The position numbers and the translations under genes were made by a program. The notes beneath the pieces are model-generated. The model had not been told where the DNA came from. It ran no database searches and saw only the letters and a program-made list of their open reading frames with translations. From Streptomyces fildesensis (GTDB taxonomy: Bacteria; Actinomycetota; Actinomycetes; Streptomycetales; Streptomycetaceae), in the NCBI RefSeq assembly GCF_016107395.1, contig NZ_JAAIKO010000033.1, forward strand, positions 1 to 64,000: a DNA stretch of 64,000 bases. The letters run 5' to 3'. Shown in pieces: positions 22,201 through 30,275 of the stretch (within the stretch, counting starts at the first letter, position 1; every line of letters starts with the position of its first letter).

Positions 22201-23255
22201 AGCAGCACGAGCAGCGGGCGGCCCGCCGACCGGGCCAGGTCCGCGACCGCGTCCGGGGACGCGACGGGCGCCTCGCCCCTGCTGTCGCCGGCCGCCGCCG
22301 AGACGATCCGCGCGGCGGTGCGCAGCGAGCGTTCCACCGCGTCCTTCAACCCGCCGTCGCCCGGCCGCAGTTCGGCGCCGCGCAGCCATACCGTCGGGGC
22401 GGGCTCCGCGCCCCGGGCGCGGCGTGCGGCGAGCGCCGCCAGTTCGGTGGTGCGCCCGCAGCCGGGGTCGCCGACCAGACCCAGGACGAGCGGTCCGCGG
22501 TCCCCTCCCCCGCTGAGGAAGTCGCGCAGCTCGTCCTCGGTCCCCGGCCTGGCGACCGGCTCACGCCATTCGCGCGGTACGGCCGCGGAACCGACCGAGG
22601 TGGCCGTCAACTGCAGCGCGCCGGCGAGGTTGAGGTGCGGCCCGTAGGCGGGCACGGTGGCGGCGTTGCGGGCGAGCAGTTCCGCCAGCGGCCCCGACCC
22701 GGCCCGCAGCGGGACGGCGAAGCCGCCGGCCCGGTGCCCGGCGTGCAGTGCGGTGGCGATGACGGCCAGCACCGCTCCGGTCTCCGCGTCGATCACGGGG
22801 CTGCCGGACGCCTGCGGGTGGACCCGCAGCACCTCCGGGCTGTCGAGGGCGAGTTCGTAGACCTCGTCCAGGAGATGGAATCGGTCGGTCGCGGTGTACG
22901 TCACGGACGCGGTGCCGACGACGACGGCGTCCGTCCAGCCGCGGGCCCGCAGCCGCACCCGGCGTTCGGAGTGCGCGGGCCCGGAGACGGCGACCGGCAG
23001 CGGCCGCAGACTGATGCCTTCGGTCGCGACGAGCGCGAGTCCCAGTTCCGGCAGCGGCGTGATCGCGTCCGCACCGACGAGGCAGACCTGGTCGCCGGGG
23101 GCGTGCAGCACCAGCCGGGCCAGTCCGTCGACGGCTTCGTGACTCGTCAGGAGAGTGCCGCCGAGATCGGCGAGGAATCCGGTACCGCGCGGCCGCCCGG
23201 CCAGATCGCACACCCGCACCAAGGCATCGTCACCGTCGCAGGGCCGCACCGCCAT
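19251..23255 (-). CDS. Trypsin-like protease domain fused to P-loop NTPase and helical repeats
   Basis: 1334 residues, no signal peptide or transmembrane helix. Residues 1-190 form a trypsin/HtrA-like fold with His39 in LLTSHEAV and Ser150 in QASGSPV. The expected Asp before 'LALV' (about 72) is Gly, so the triad looks incomplete. Residues about 240-650 form a STAND/NACHT-like P-loop domain: Walker A at 262-270 is GDPGCGRTT, with Arg268 instead of Lys, Walker B is 'LLVLLDGPEE' (348-356) and a sensor-like segment is 'RLVVACRPEYW'. A Pro-rich linker covers about 680-860. The rest is alpha-helical and Arg/Leu/Ala-rich, consistent with HEAT-like repeats. ATG at 23255 has GGGAGG 6 nt upstream. It sits between ribF and truB. 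The layout recalls STAND sensor-effector ATPases, but the function is unknown. Confidence 0.85.
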   Translation of the reverse strand: MAVRPCDGDDALVRVCDLAGRPRGTGFLADLGGTLLTSHEAVDGLARLVLHAPGDQVCLVGADAITPLPELGLALVATEGISLRPLPVAVSGPAHSERRVRLRARGWTDAVVVGTASVTYTATDRFHLLDEVYELALDSPEVLRVHPQASGSPVIDAETGAVLAVIATALHAGHRAGGFAVPLRAGSGPLAELLARNAATVPAYGPHLNLAGALQLTATSVGSAAVPREWREPVARPGTEDELRDFLSGGGDRGPLVLGLVGDPGCGRTTELAALAARRARGAEPAPTVWLRGAELRPGDGGLKDAVERSLRTAARIVSAAAGDSRGEAPVASPDAVADLARSAGRPLLVLLDGPEEMPPVLAHALPDWTAGTASWLRAGGVRLVVACRPEYWEQAGALFPAGMLHVPEEAPAVPPGAPARALPFCVRLGDLPERQAVRARARYGIPPGALAATDAAHPLALRLFAEIRAALPEPAVPDPVGTPAAEDAVPGRAEIFSAYLDLVCLRIAVRLTAGAESPARGTAVRRLAARVAGQVHEAARRCLGPGQGELDRESFEDLFPWRTGWASAVLTEGLVVPAGAGYRFAHEEFADWLQGLHLDLDEALFALVHRWFAAPAGAAEAPVRLPSRPGARAGHAPGHTVPPAPPVGPAAAPHSLPVPRHRIGPVIQSLLLTARQSGPTALARHLETLIHALDQQAAEPSRLAAPPKPQTPPRTPPWPPVVGEPEGASEGEPDAAAAPAPALMDRLMDRPAFDDPPADEADLDADTVPNRRPGAGRAAVPPPRSPVAPGPAPAAAPEAGPSGESRPPLPAPEAARRADAVWWAAHLLGEVLLRVPDAGQYRGVLRLLAERITVRSIERGGFGPQGLGGLAEFGPWFWRRLELPLGERLDLLRLLLPADGPPSQNPQNPQNPHPQNVHGVPGSPGPAERFLPTVGELLCDAPRAALPVICGWFGDDRPLQTDTALKGPRPTVAAAVQALLHTHRHRAVDDLTEALVEAAHPGADELLAALAEDEPSAVCRAVDRWAHEERPARHVAAAAYGVRAAPYVRSDADRELLRYAALAMLARTEDCTLHGAALALLVRDPATRSRHLPAALTHFAAGDPQLPAGALAAALASHPEPVLAAFQARLREPGAGAGEVLRELAAVTTPALARRAAGLVRDHLRHRPEGAVHAAEFLDRRLEQGASARAVVFPLVVELLREHPPEVRRAVAPVLAAPGSHISRPMRQELLDVALERERDADVLDALLGAAADGCARRPPLLTRDLVHRLGLLLGRTPEGAAHFDRRLVQLAAASPCFARLVRGWLDSDGAWDAVIGPSARRLCEQLAVPSTP

Positions 23256-23424
23256 CCGCGCACCTCCCCGCTGGTCAACCGCCTTCCACGGTATGCCCAC
23301 GGTGATCGCCCGCTATTGATCGCGCACCCAACGCGCCCCCGTACACCCCGAAGTTCACTCCGAGCGCCCACCCGTTGGGGTGAATTCCGGGTGTGAGGAG
23401 GATAGGTATACGAGCAGGAGGGGG

Positions 23425-23472
23425 ATCGTGGAGCGGGCGTCCGCGCGGGGACACGGACGCCCGCTCCACGAT
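23425..23472 (-). terminator. 19-bp perfect inverted repeat after truB
   Basis: Arms 23425-23443 and 23454-23472 are perfect complements with a 10-nt loop, 115 nt past the truB stop. It is a very stable stem and probably the main terminator of the infB-truB region. Because it is symmetric, it would work in both directions. Confidence 0.65.
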
Positions 23473-23519
23473 GGGGGCCTGACCGTGCCCTAGGGGAGCG
23501 CGACGACTGCGGATACCGA

Positions 23520-23553
23520 GGATCCGGACCCGCTCGATGGCCGGTCCGGATCC
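23520..23553 (-). terminator. Second inverted repeat after truB
   Basis: 11-bp perfect repeat (23520-23530 with 23543-23553; arm GGATCCGGACC), loop 12 nt, 34 nt past the truB stop and just before the 19-bp repeat. Both arms contain the palindromes GGATCC and TCCGGA, so it could also be a protein-binding dyad. Confidence 0.45.
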
Positions 23554-23586
23554 CGTCAGGTCACGCACGCGCGTCACGCACTCGCG

Positions 23587-24510
23587 TCAGACGAGGACCG
23601 CGAGGATCTTCGTCTGGCCGTCGCGGTCCTCGACGAGGGCCAGGAAGCGGCCGTCGGGGTCGAAGGCCGCGTGAGTGCCGGGGCCCATGCCGTCGGTCTT
23701 GAGGCGGACGCCGTTGACGAGCAGGCGGGCCTGGTCGGCGTCCACGTCCCAGCGGGGGAACGCCGCGGCGGCGGCCTCGCCGATCGGCATGACCTGGAAG
23801 GCTTCCGCCCCGTCGGCCTGGTACGTCGCTTCGAGCTCGTCCACGGTGCGGGCGCTGCTCAGGTCGTACGGGCCCACCCGGGTGCGCCGCAGCGCGGTCA
23901 GATGGCCGCCGGTGCCCAGGTCCGCGCCGAGATCGCGGGCCAGGGCCCGGATGTAGGTGCCGGAGGTGCACTCGACGGTGACGTCCAGGTCCAGGACGGC
24001 CGTGCCGTCCTCCGCCGTCGCGGTGCGGTCCTCGTGCAGCACGAAGGAGGAGATGGTCACCGGGCGGGAGGCCAGCTCGAACTCCTCGCCCTCCCGGACC
24101 CTGGTGTACGACCGGACGCCGTTGACCTTGATGGCGCTGACCTTGGACGGCACCTGCATGATGTCGCCGCTGAGCTTGGCGATTCCGTCCTGGACGGCCG
24201 TCAGCTCGACACCGGCCGCGCCGGCGCTCTCCGTGACCTCGCCCTCGGCGTCGTCCGTCACGGTGGTCTGGCCGAGCCGGATCGTCGCGACGTACTCCTT
24301 GCGCGTGAGCGCGAGGTGGCCGAGGAGCCGGGTGGCCTTCTCGACGCCGATGACGAGCACTCCGGTCGCCATCGGGTCGAGGGTGCCCGCGTGCCCGACG
24401 CGCCGGGTGCCCGCGAAACGGCGGATGCGGGCGACCACGGCGTGCGAGGTGAGCCCGGCCGGCTTGTCGACGATCACTAGGCCGTCCGGGCCCTGGCCTT
24501 TGCGCTTCAT
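23587..24510 (-). CDS. truB: tRNA pseudouridine(55) synthase TruB
   Basis: Isomerises U55 in the T-loop of elongator tRNAs. 307 residues, normal length for actinobacteria. The catalytic motif GHAGTLDPMATG spans 39-50 with Asp45; 'GLVIVDKPAGLTSHAVV' precedes it and a PUA-like C-terminal domain ends in 'FLALVEDRDGQTKILAVLV'. The ATG at 24510 overlaps the rbfA stop (ATGA), giving coupled translation in the order infB, DUF503, rbfA, truB. Two hairpins follow the stop. Confidence 0.96.
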   Translation of the reverse strand: MKRKGQGPDGLVIVDKPAGLTSHAVVARIRRFAGTRRVGHAGTLDPMATGVLVIGVEKATRLLGHLALTRKEYVATIRLGQTTVTDDAEGEVTESAGAAGVELTAVQDGIAKLSGDIMQVPSKVSAIKVNGVRSYTRVREGEEFELASRPVTISSFVLHEDRTATAEDGTAVLDLDVTVECTSGTYIRALARDLGADLGTGGHLTALRRTRVGPYDLSSARTVDELEATYQADGAEAFQVMPIGEAAAAAFPRWDVDADQARLLVNGVRLKTDGMGPGTHAAFDPDGRFLALVEDRDGQTKILAVLV

Positions 24511-25007
24511 GCGGTCGCGGAGCCCTTGTCGTCGTCCTTCGCGGTCTTCGCCGCGTCGGCGTCGGCGTCCGTGTCGTCGTCCTCGTCCTCCACCGGCTTG
24601 CGGTACGGGTCCGCGTCGCCCGCGTACGAGGCGTCGGTGGCGGCCTTGCGCACCTGCTCGTCCGAGGCACGGGCCCTGGCCAGCAGATCGTCGATGGTCT
24701 TCGCGTTCTCCGGGAGGGCGTCCGCGACGAACGTCAGCGTCGGGGTGAAGCGCACCCCGAGCTGCCGACCGACCTCGGAGCGCAGGATGCCCTTGGCGCT
24801 CTCCAGTGCGGCGGCGGACGCCGCACGGTCCTCGTCGTCGCCGTAGACCGTGTAGAACACCGTCGCGTCCTGCAGGTCACCCGTGACCCGGGTGTCCGTG
24901 ATCGTCACGTAGCCGAGCCGCGGGTCCTTGATCCGCCGCTGCAGCGTTTCCGCGACCACGACCCGGATGCGGTCGGCCAGCTTGCGCGCCCGCGAGGTGT
25001 CGGTCAC
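24507..25007 (-). CDS. rbfA: 30S ribosome-binding factor RbfA
   Basis: Late 30S maturation and cold-adaptation factor. 166 residues: a KH-like core (about 1-115: 'IRVVVAETLQRRIKDPRLG', 'FTPTLTFVADALPENAKTIDDLL') and a 45-residue acidic C-terminal tail (EDEDDDTDADAD...), a common actinobacterial extension. GTG at 25007 with GGAGA upstream. Its stop overlaps the truB start. Confidence 0.96.
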   Translation of the reverse strand: MTDTSRARKLADRIRVVVAETLQRRIKDPRLGYVTITDTRVTGDLQDATVFYTVYGDDEDRAASAAALESAKGILRSEVGRQLGVRFTPTLTFVADALPENAKTIDDLLARARASDEQVRKAATDASYAGDADPYRKPVEDEDDDTDADADAAKTAKDDDKGSATA

Positions 25008-25068
25008 TTGTCCGTCTCCTTCTTCGTTACTGCTCTGGTCTTCCAGGCGCCGGCCGACCGCCGATCGG

Positions 25069-25362
25069 TCAGTCGTCGTCGCCGTGGATCCGCTGCCGTG
25101 CCGACAGCAGTTCCACCTCGGGCCGGGCGATCATCCATCGCTCGCACCGGTCGAGTACGTCCTTGATGTGTCCGAGATCCCCGGACACGACCGCGATGCC
25201 TATCTCGGCCCTGCGGTGAAGGTCCTGCTCGCCCGTCTCCGCCACACTGACCGCGAACTTGCGGTGCAGCTCGGCGATGATCGGGCGGACGACGGACCTC
25301 TTCTCCTTGAGCGAATGTACGTCGCCGAGGAGGAGGTCGAAGGACAGCGTTCCTGCATACAT
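25069..25362 (-). CDS. DUF503 (YlxP-like) protein
   Basis: 97 residues; the family signature 'GDVHSLKEKRSVVRPII' is near 13-29, followed by 'AETGEQDLHRRAEIGIAVV'. DUF503 proteins sit next to rbfA and infB in many Gram-positives (ylxP of Bacillus) and are thought to act in ribosome assembly, without a proven biochemical role. ATG at 25362; no clear ribosome-binding site was found, so it may be translated inefficiently or from a leaderless RNA. An infB terminator hairpin lies upstream, so a local promoter in 25363-25450 is likely. Confidence 0.88.
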   Translation of the reverse strand: MYAGTLSFDLLLGDVHSLKEKRSVVRPIIAELHRKFAVSVAETGEQDLHRRAEIGIAVVSGDLGHIKDVLDRCERWMIARPEVELLSARQRIHGDDD

Positions 25363-25450
25363 GGGCGACAGGGCTAGCCGCCCTGGGAGGCCTCGTCGTT
25401 ACGCCCCTGGTGACAGGCGCGATCCATGATGTGAACGGTACACGCAACGG

Positions 25451-25491
25451 CCGGGGCCGATCGACGGAATATCTCCGCCGACCGGCCCCGG
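25451..25491 (-). terminator. infB terminator, 18-bp stem
   Basis: Arms 25451-25468 and 25474-25491 with a 5-nt loop. On the minus-strand RNA all 18 positions pair if two G-U pairs are allowed; the plus-strand RNA would have two mismatches. The direction therefore fits termination after infB, 65 nt past its stop. Confidence 0.7.
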
Positions 25492-25555
25492 TGAAATGCA
25501 CTGCCCGTGCGCAGCACGGCCCACCAGGGGTGGTGGCCGGGCGGCGGGTGGGCGA

Positions 25556-28500
25556 TCAGCCGCGCGGCTTCTCGCGCATCTCGTACGTCGCGATGACGTC
25601 GTCGACCTTGATGTCGTTGTAGCTGCCGAGGTTGATACCGCCCTCGTAGCCTTCCCGGATCTCGGTGACGTCGTCCTTGAACCGGCGCAGACCCTCGATG
25701 TTGAGGTTCTCCGCGATGACCTTGCCGTCGCGGAGGAGTCGCGCCTTGGTGTTGCGCTTGACCTCGCCCGAGCGGATGAGGACACCGGCGATGTTGCCCA
25801 GCTTGGAGGAGCGGAAGACGTCGCGGATCTCGGCGGTGCCGAGCTCGACCTCTTCGTACTCCGGCTTGAGCATGCCCTTCAGGGCCGCCTCGATCTCATC
25901 GATGACCTGGTAGATCACCGAGTAGTACCGGACGTCGACACCCTCGCGCTCGGCCAGCTGCGTGGCGCGGCCTTCGGCGCGCACGTTGAAGCCGATGACG
26001 ATGGCGTCGGAACCCGATGCCAGGTTGATGTCCGACTCGGTGACCGCACCCACACCGCGGTGCAGGATGCGCAGGTCGACCTCGGCACCGACGTCCAGCT
26101 GCATGAGCGAGGACTCGAGCGCTTCGACCGAACCGGACGCGTCGCCCTTGATGATGAGGTTGAGCTGCTGCACCAGACCGGCCTGCAGGGCCTCGTCCAG
26201 GTTCTCCAGGGAGAACCGGACACCCTTGCGGGCGAACGCCGCGTTCCGCTCACGAGCGGCACGCTTCTCGGCGATCTGACGGGCCGTGCGGTCGTCGTCG
26301 ACAACGAGGAAGTTGTCGCCGGCGCCGGGCACGTTGGTGAGACCGAGCACCATGACCGGAGTCGAGGGGCCCGCTTCTTCCAGCGTGTTGCCACGGTCGT
26401 CGAGCATCGCGCGGACCCGGCCGTACGCGTCGCCGACCACCATGGTGTCGCCGATGCGCAGGGTGCCGCGCTGTACGAGCACGGTCGCCACGGCGCCACG
26501 GCCACGGTCGAGGTGAGCCTCGATCGCGATGCCCTGTGCGTCCTGCTCCGGGTTGGCCCGCAGGTCGAGCGAGGCGTCCGCGGTGAGGACCACGGCCTCC
26601 AGCAGGCTGTCGATGTGCAGACCCTGCTTGGCGGAGATGTCGACGAACATGGTGTCGCCGCCGTACTCCTCGGCCACGAGGCCGAACTCGGTCAGCTGAC
26701 CGCGCACCTTGACGGGGTCGGCGCCCTCGACGTCGATCTTGTTGACCGCGACCACGATCGGCACGCCGGCCGCCTTGGCGTGGTTCAACGCTTCGATCGT
26801 CTGCGGCATGACACCGTCGTTGGCCGCCACCACGAGGATCGCGATGTCGGTCGACTTGGCACCACGGGCACGCATGGCGGTGAACGCCTCGTGACCGGGG
26901 GTGTCGATGAAGGTGATCTTGCGCTCTTCACCGTTCACCTCGGCCGCGACCTGGTAGGCACCGATGTGCTGGGTGATGCCACCGGCCTCGCCCGCGATCA
27001 CGTTGGTCTTGCGGATCGCGTCGAGGAGGCGGGTCTTACCGTGGTCGACGTGACCCATGACGGTCACGACCGGCGGACGGGAGACGAGCTCTTCCTCGCC
27101 GCCCTCGTCCTCGCCGAACTCGATGTCGAAGGACTCGAGCAGCTCGCGGTCCTCCTCCTCCGGGCTGACGATCTCCAGGACGTAGTTCATCTCGTCGGCG
27201 AGCAGCTGCAGCGTCGCGTCGGGAACCGACTGCGTCGCCGTGACCATTTCGCCGAGGTTCAACATCACCTGGACGAGCGACGCCGGGTTGGCGTTGATCT
27301 TCTCGGCGAAGTCGGTGAGAGAGGAGCCGCGACGCAGTCGTACGGCAGCACCGTTACCGCGGGGCAGCAGCACGCCGCCCACGGACGGAGCCTGCATGCT
27401 CTCGTACTCCTGGCGACGCTGGCGCTTCGACTTGCGGCCACGGGCCGGACGGCCGTTCGGGCCACGGCCGAAGGCACCCTGCGTGCCACCACGGGCGTTG
27501 GGGCCGCCGGGACGGCCGCCGAAGCCGCCGGGACGGGGACCGAAGCCACCGCCACCGCCGGGAGCACCACCGGGACGCGGGCCGCCGAAGCCGCCGGGAC
27601 GCGCACCGGGACCGGCCGGACGGCCGGCGAAACCGCCGCCGCCACCACCGGGACGAGCACCGGGACCACCGCTGCCACCACCGGGACGAGCACCGGGACC
27701 GCCACCGGGACGGGCGCCGGGTCCGCCGGAGCGGCCGCCGGGACCACCGGACGGGGCGGGACGCTGCGGCATCATGCCCGGGTTCGGGCGCGGGCCGGAG
27801 CTCTGCGGGCGGGGCATCCCACCGGGAGCCGGACGACCGGCACCGCCGGGACCGCCCGCACCACCGGGACGCGGGGCGCCGCCGGGACGCGGAGCGCCAC
27901 CGGGACCACCCGTGCCGGCCGGACGAGCGGGACGCTCGCCGCCGGGAGCACCCTGGCCGCCACCGCCGGGACGCGGGGCGCCACCGGGGCGCTGCATCCC
28001 GGTGGAGCCACCGGAGGTGAAGGGGTTGTTGCCCGGACGGGGACCCGCCGGACGGGCGCCACCGGGACGCGGGGCGCCACCGGGCGCACCCTGGCCGGCC
28101 GGACGGGCCGGACGGTCGCCACGCGGCGCGGCGTCACGCTGACCGCCGTCACGGCGCTCTTCGCGCTGTGCCGGGGCCGGACGTGCCGGACGGGGGCCGG
28201 GAGTGGCACCCGCGGGACGCGGCGCGGAGGACGGAGCCGCCGGGGCGGAGGCCGCCGGCGCCTGCGGGGCCTGCTGCGCCTGCTGGGTCGGAGCCGGGGC
28301 GGAGAACTCCGCGACCGGGACCGGAGCCGCCGGAGCGGGCTTGACCGGGGCCGGCTTCGGACCCGGACGGGGGCCGGCCGGCGTGGAGCCGGTGCCCGTG
28401 GCGGCCGGAGCCGCCGGAGTTACGGGGGCGTCCGCGGCCGGCTTGGGAGCCGGCGCAGCGGGACGGGCCGGCGCACCCGGAGTGGGGGCGCCAGGCTTGG

Positions 28501-28720
28501 CAGACGTCGCCTTGCGGGGCGCGCCGGGCTTGGCAGCGGGCTTCGCGGCGTTTCCGCCACCGGGCCCCTGCAAAGCGTCAGTCAACTTGCGAACAACCGG
28601 CGCCTCGATCGTCGAGGACGCCGAACGTACGAATTCACCAAGTTCTTGGAGCTTGGCCATGACGACCTTGCTCTCAACTCCGAACTCCTTGGCGAGTTCG
28701 TATACCCGGACCTTAGCCAC
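25556..28720 (-). CDS. infB: Translation initiation factor IF-2
   Basis: GTPase that brings fMet-tRNA to the 30S subunit. 1054 residues: an N-terminal IF2N helix pair (1-50), a long Pro/Ala then Gly/Pro/Arg-rich low-complexity region (about 55-420), a basic patch 'GRKSKRQRRQEYESM' (about 423-437), a second IF2N-like domain, and the G domain (G1 GHVDHGKT near 555, G3 DTPGHEAF, G4 NKID), then domains II-IV. The low-complexity part makes it much longer than E. coli IF2 but is usual for Streptomyces. GTG at 28720 with AAAGGAG 4-5 nt upstream. Downstream of rimP-nusA-ylxR, as in most bacteria. Confidence 0.97.
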   Translation of the reverse strand: MAKVRVYELAKEFGVESKVVMAKLQELGEFVRSASSTIEAPVVRKLTDALQGPGGGNAAKPAAKPGAPRKATSAKPGAPTPGAPARPAAPAPKPAADAPVTPAAPAATGTGSTPAGPRPGPKPAPVKPAPAAPVPVAEFSAPAPTQQAQQAPQAPAASAPAAPSSAPRPAGATPGPRPARPAPAQREERRDGGQRDAAPRGDRPARPAGQGAPGGAPRPGGARPAGPRPGNNPFTSGGSTGMQRPGGAPRPGGGGQGAPGGERPARPAGTGGPGGAPRPGGAPRPGGAGGPGGAGRPAPGGMPRPQSSGPRPNPGMMPQRPAPSGGPGGRSGGPGARPGGGPGARPGGGSGGPGARPGGGGGGFAGRPAGPGARPGGFGGPRPGGAPGGGGGFGPRPGGFGGRPGGPNARGGTQGAFGRGPNGRPARGRKSKRQRRQEYESMQAPSVGGVLLPRGNGAAVRLRRGSSLTDFAEKINANPASLVQVMLNLGEMVTATQSVPDATLQLLADEMNYVLEIVSPEEEDRELLESFDIEFGEDEGGEEELVSRPPVVTVMGHVDHGKTRLLDAIRKTNVIAGEAGGITQHIGAYQVAAEVNGEERKITFIDTPGHEAFTAMRARGAKSTDIAILVVAANDGVMPQTIEALNHAKAAGVPIVVAVNKIDVEGADPVKVRGQLTEFGLVAEEYGGDTMFVDISAKQGLHIDSLLEAVVLTADASLDLRANPEQDAQGIAIEAHLDRGRGAVATVLVQRGTLRIGDTMVVGDAYGRVRAMLDDRGNTLEEAGPSTPVMVLGLTNVPGAGDNFLVVDDDRTARQIAEKRAARERNAAFARKGVRFSLENLDEALQAGLVQQLNLIIKGDASGSVEALESSLMQLDVGAEVDLRILHRGVGAVTESDINLASGSDAIVIGFNVRAEGRATQLAEREGVDVRYYSVIYQVIDEIEAALKGMLKPEYEEVELGTAEIRDVFRSSKLGNIAGVLIRSGEVKRNTKARLLRDGKVIAENLNIEGLRRFKDDVTEIREGYEGGINLGSYNDIKVDDVIATYEMREKPRG

Positions 28721-28872
28721 TTCGCTCCTTTTAGGTCCGGGGTGATCGTCCGCCGGACCGTCGCTACTTCATGCTCGTACTCATCGCGTACTCATCGAGT
28801 GGTGCTCATCGCAATCTCGACCTACTTCCGACTCGCGAGGTACCTGACCGCACGGATACCCGTGCCGTTCAC

Positions 28873-29172
28873 TTACGGTGCCGCCACTTCGACGGGCTTG
28901 GTGTTCTGCTCGACGTACCGGCGGAGTTCCGCGGTGTCGAACGTCTCCTTGGACCTGAAGGCCCTGGAGAAGGCCCGGCGGCGAACCGCCAGGTCGAAAC
29001 AGACCAGGTCAGGGTGCAAGTGAGCACCCCGACCGGGCAGCGTACCGCGAGGATCGGGGACGCACGCGTCACCGCTCACCGCCACACGCAGCAGATCGTT
29101 CTTGGCCACCCGTTCCCGGCAACCCACACAGGTTCGCTCAGGGCACGCAAGGGAACGCGTCCGGCCAGACAC
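28873..29172 (-). CDS. ylxR: YlxR (DUF448) RNA-binding protein
   Basis: 99 residues. 'ERTCVGCRERVAKNDLLRVAV' (about 12-32) and 'DPRGTLPGRGAHLHPDLVC' (about 40-58) are the DUF448 signature, and 'RRAFSRAFR' follows. Family members bind RNA or act with the nusA-infB transcription-translation module; the exact role is unsettled. GTG at 29172 with GGGGAGG about 11 nt upstream. Lies 81 bp after nusA and 152 bp before infB. Confidence 0.9.
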   Translation of the reverse strand: MSGRTRSLACPERTCVGCRERVAKNDLLRVAVSGDACVPDPRGTLPGRGAHLHPDLVCFDLAVRRRAFSRAFRSKETFDTAELRRYVEQNTKPVEVAAP

Positions 29173-29253
29173 TGCTCAGTCTACCTCCCCGCGCCGACCT
29201 CACCCCTTCGGGTTATTCGACGCACGGTTGTTCGGTCAGTCGTGGGTTGACAT

Positions 29254-30273
29254 TCAGGCGCGTGAAGTGTCCGATTCGCCGGACTCCTCGGCGCCCTCCG
29301 GCTCGATGTCCGGACGGATGTCGATCCGCCAGCCGGTCAGCCGGGCGGCGAGGCGGGCGTTCTGCCCTTCCTTGCCGATGGCGAGCGACAGCTGGTAGTC
29401 CGGCACGGTCACCCGGGCGGAGCGGGCCGACAGGTCCACGACCTCGACGCGGGACACCCGGGCCGGCGACAGGGCGTTCGCCACCATGTCGGCCGGGTCG
29501 TCCGACCAGTCCACGATGTCGATCTTCTCGCCCTGCAGCTCGGCCATGACCGCCCGCACGCGGGAGCCCATCGGGCCGATGCAGGCGCCCTTGGCGTTCA
29601 GCCCGGAGCGGGTGGAGCGCACCGCCATCTTCGTCCGGTGGCCGGCCTCGCGGGCGATCGCCTCGATGACGACCGAACCGTCCGCGATCTCCGGGACCTC
29701 CATCTTGAACAGGGCGCGCACCAGGTTGGGGTGCGAGCGCGACAGCGTCACCGACGGTCCGCGCACGCCCTTGGCGACGCGGACGACGTAGGAGCGCAGC
29801 CGCACACCGTGCTTGTAGTCCTCGCCCGGCACCTGCTCCTGCACCGGCAGGATGGCTTCCATCTTGCCGATGTCGACCAGCACGTTCTTGGCGTCCATGC
29901 CCTGCTGGACGACACCGGAGACGATGTCGCCCTCACGGCCGGCGTACTCGCCGAACGTGATGTCGTCCTCCGCGTCCCGCAGCCGCTGCAGGATGACCTG
30001 CTTCGCCGTGGAGGCGGCGATCCGGCCGAACCCGGAAGGGGTGTCGTCGAACTCGCGGGGCTCGGCGCCCTCGGCGACCTCGGACGGGTCCTCCTTCGCC
30101 CACACCGTCACATGTCCCGACGACTTGTCGAGCTCCACCCGGGCCCGGCGGTGGCTGCCCGGCTCCCGGTGGTAGGCGATGAGGAGCGCGGACTCGATCG
30201 CCCCGACCAGCAGGTCGAACGAAATCTGCCTCTCCTGCACCAAACCCCGTAGGGCCTTCATGTCGATGTCCAC
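29254..30273 (-). CDS. nusA: Transcription termination/antitermination factor NusA
   Basis: RNA-polymerase-associated pausing, termination and antitermination factor. 339 residues: an N-terminal RNAP-binding domain (1-125), an S1 domain ('GREGDIVSGVVQQGMDAKNV', about 108-180), then KH1 and KH2 ('IGPMGSRVRAVMAELQGEKID', 'LAIGKEGQNARLAARLTGW'). It lacks the acidic repeats of E. coli NusA, as expected for actinobacteria. GTG at 30273 with GAGGAGG upstream, 2 nt after the rimP stop, so it is coupled to rimP. Confidence 0.97.
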   Translation of the reverse strand: MDIDMKALRGLVQERQISFDLLVGAIESALLIAYHREPGSHRRARVELDKSSGHVTVWAKEDPSEVAEGAEPREFDDTPSGFGRIAASTAKQVILQRLRDAEDDITFGEYAGREGDIVSGVVQQGMDAKNVLVDIGKMEAILPVQEQVPGEDYKHGVRLRSYVVRVAKGVRGPSVTLSRSHPNLVRALFKMEVPEIADGSVVIEAIAREAGHRTKMAVRSTRSGLNAKGACIGPMGSRVRAVMAELQGEKIDIVDWSDDPADMVANALSPARVSRVEVVDLSARSARVTVPDYQLSLAIGKEGQNARLAARLTGWRIDIRPDIEPEGAEESGESDTSRA

Positions 30274-30275
30274 GG

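Larger units (their letters stand above)
23256..23586. other. 331-bp intergenic region with two tandem inverted repeats
   Basis: No gene seen. Going from the protease/NTPase start toward truB it holds the protease gene's ribosome-binding site and presumably its promoter (about 23256-23420), then two hairpins (23425-23472 and 23520-23553) that follow the truB stop codon in the transcribed direction. Confidence 0.6.

Noticed and set aside
19251..23255. Calling the fusion protein a proven anti-phage STAND system
   Set aside because: It stands alone in a core gene run, has degenerate motifs and no defence neighbours; only the architecture is suggestive.
25496..29023. 1175-codon plus-strand frame antisense to infB
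   Set aside because: Low-complexity Gly/Thr/Arg translation mirroring the infB Pro/Gly region; infB is clearly the real gene.
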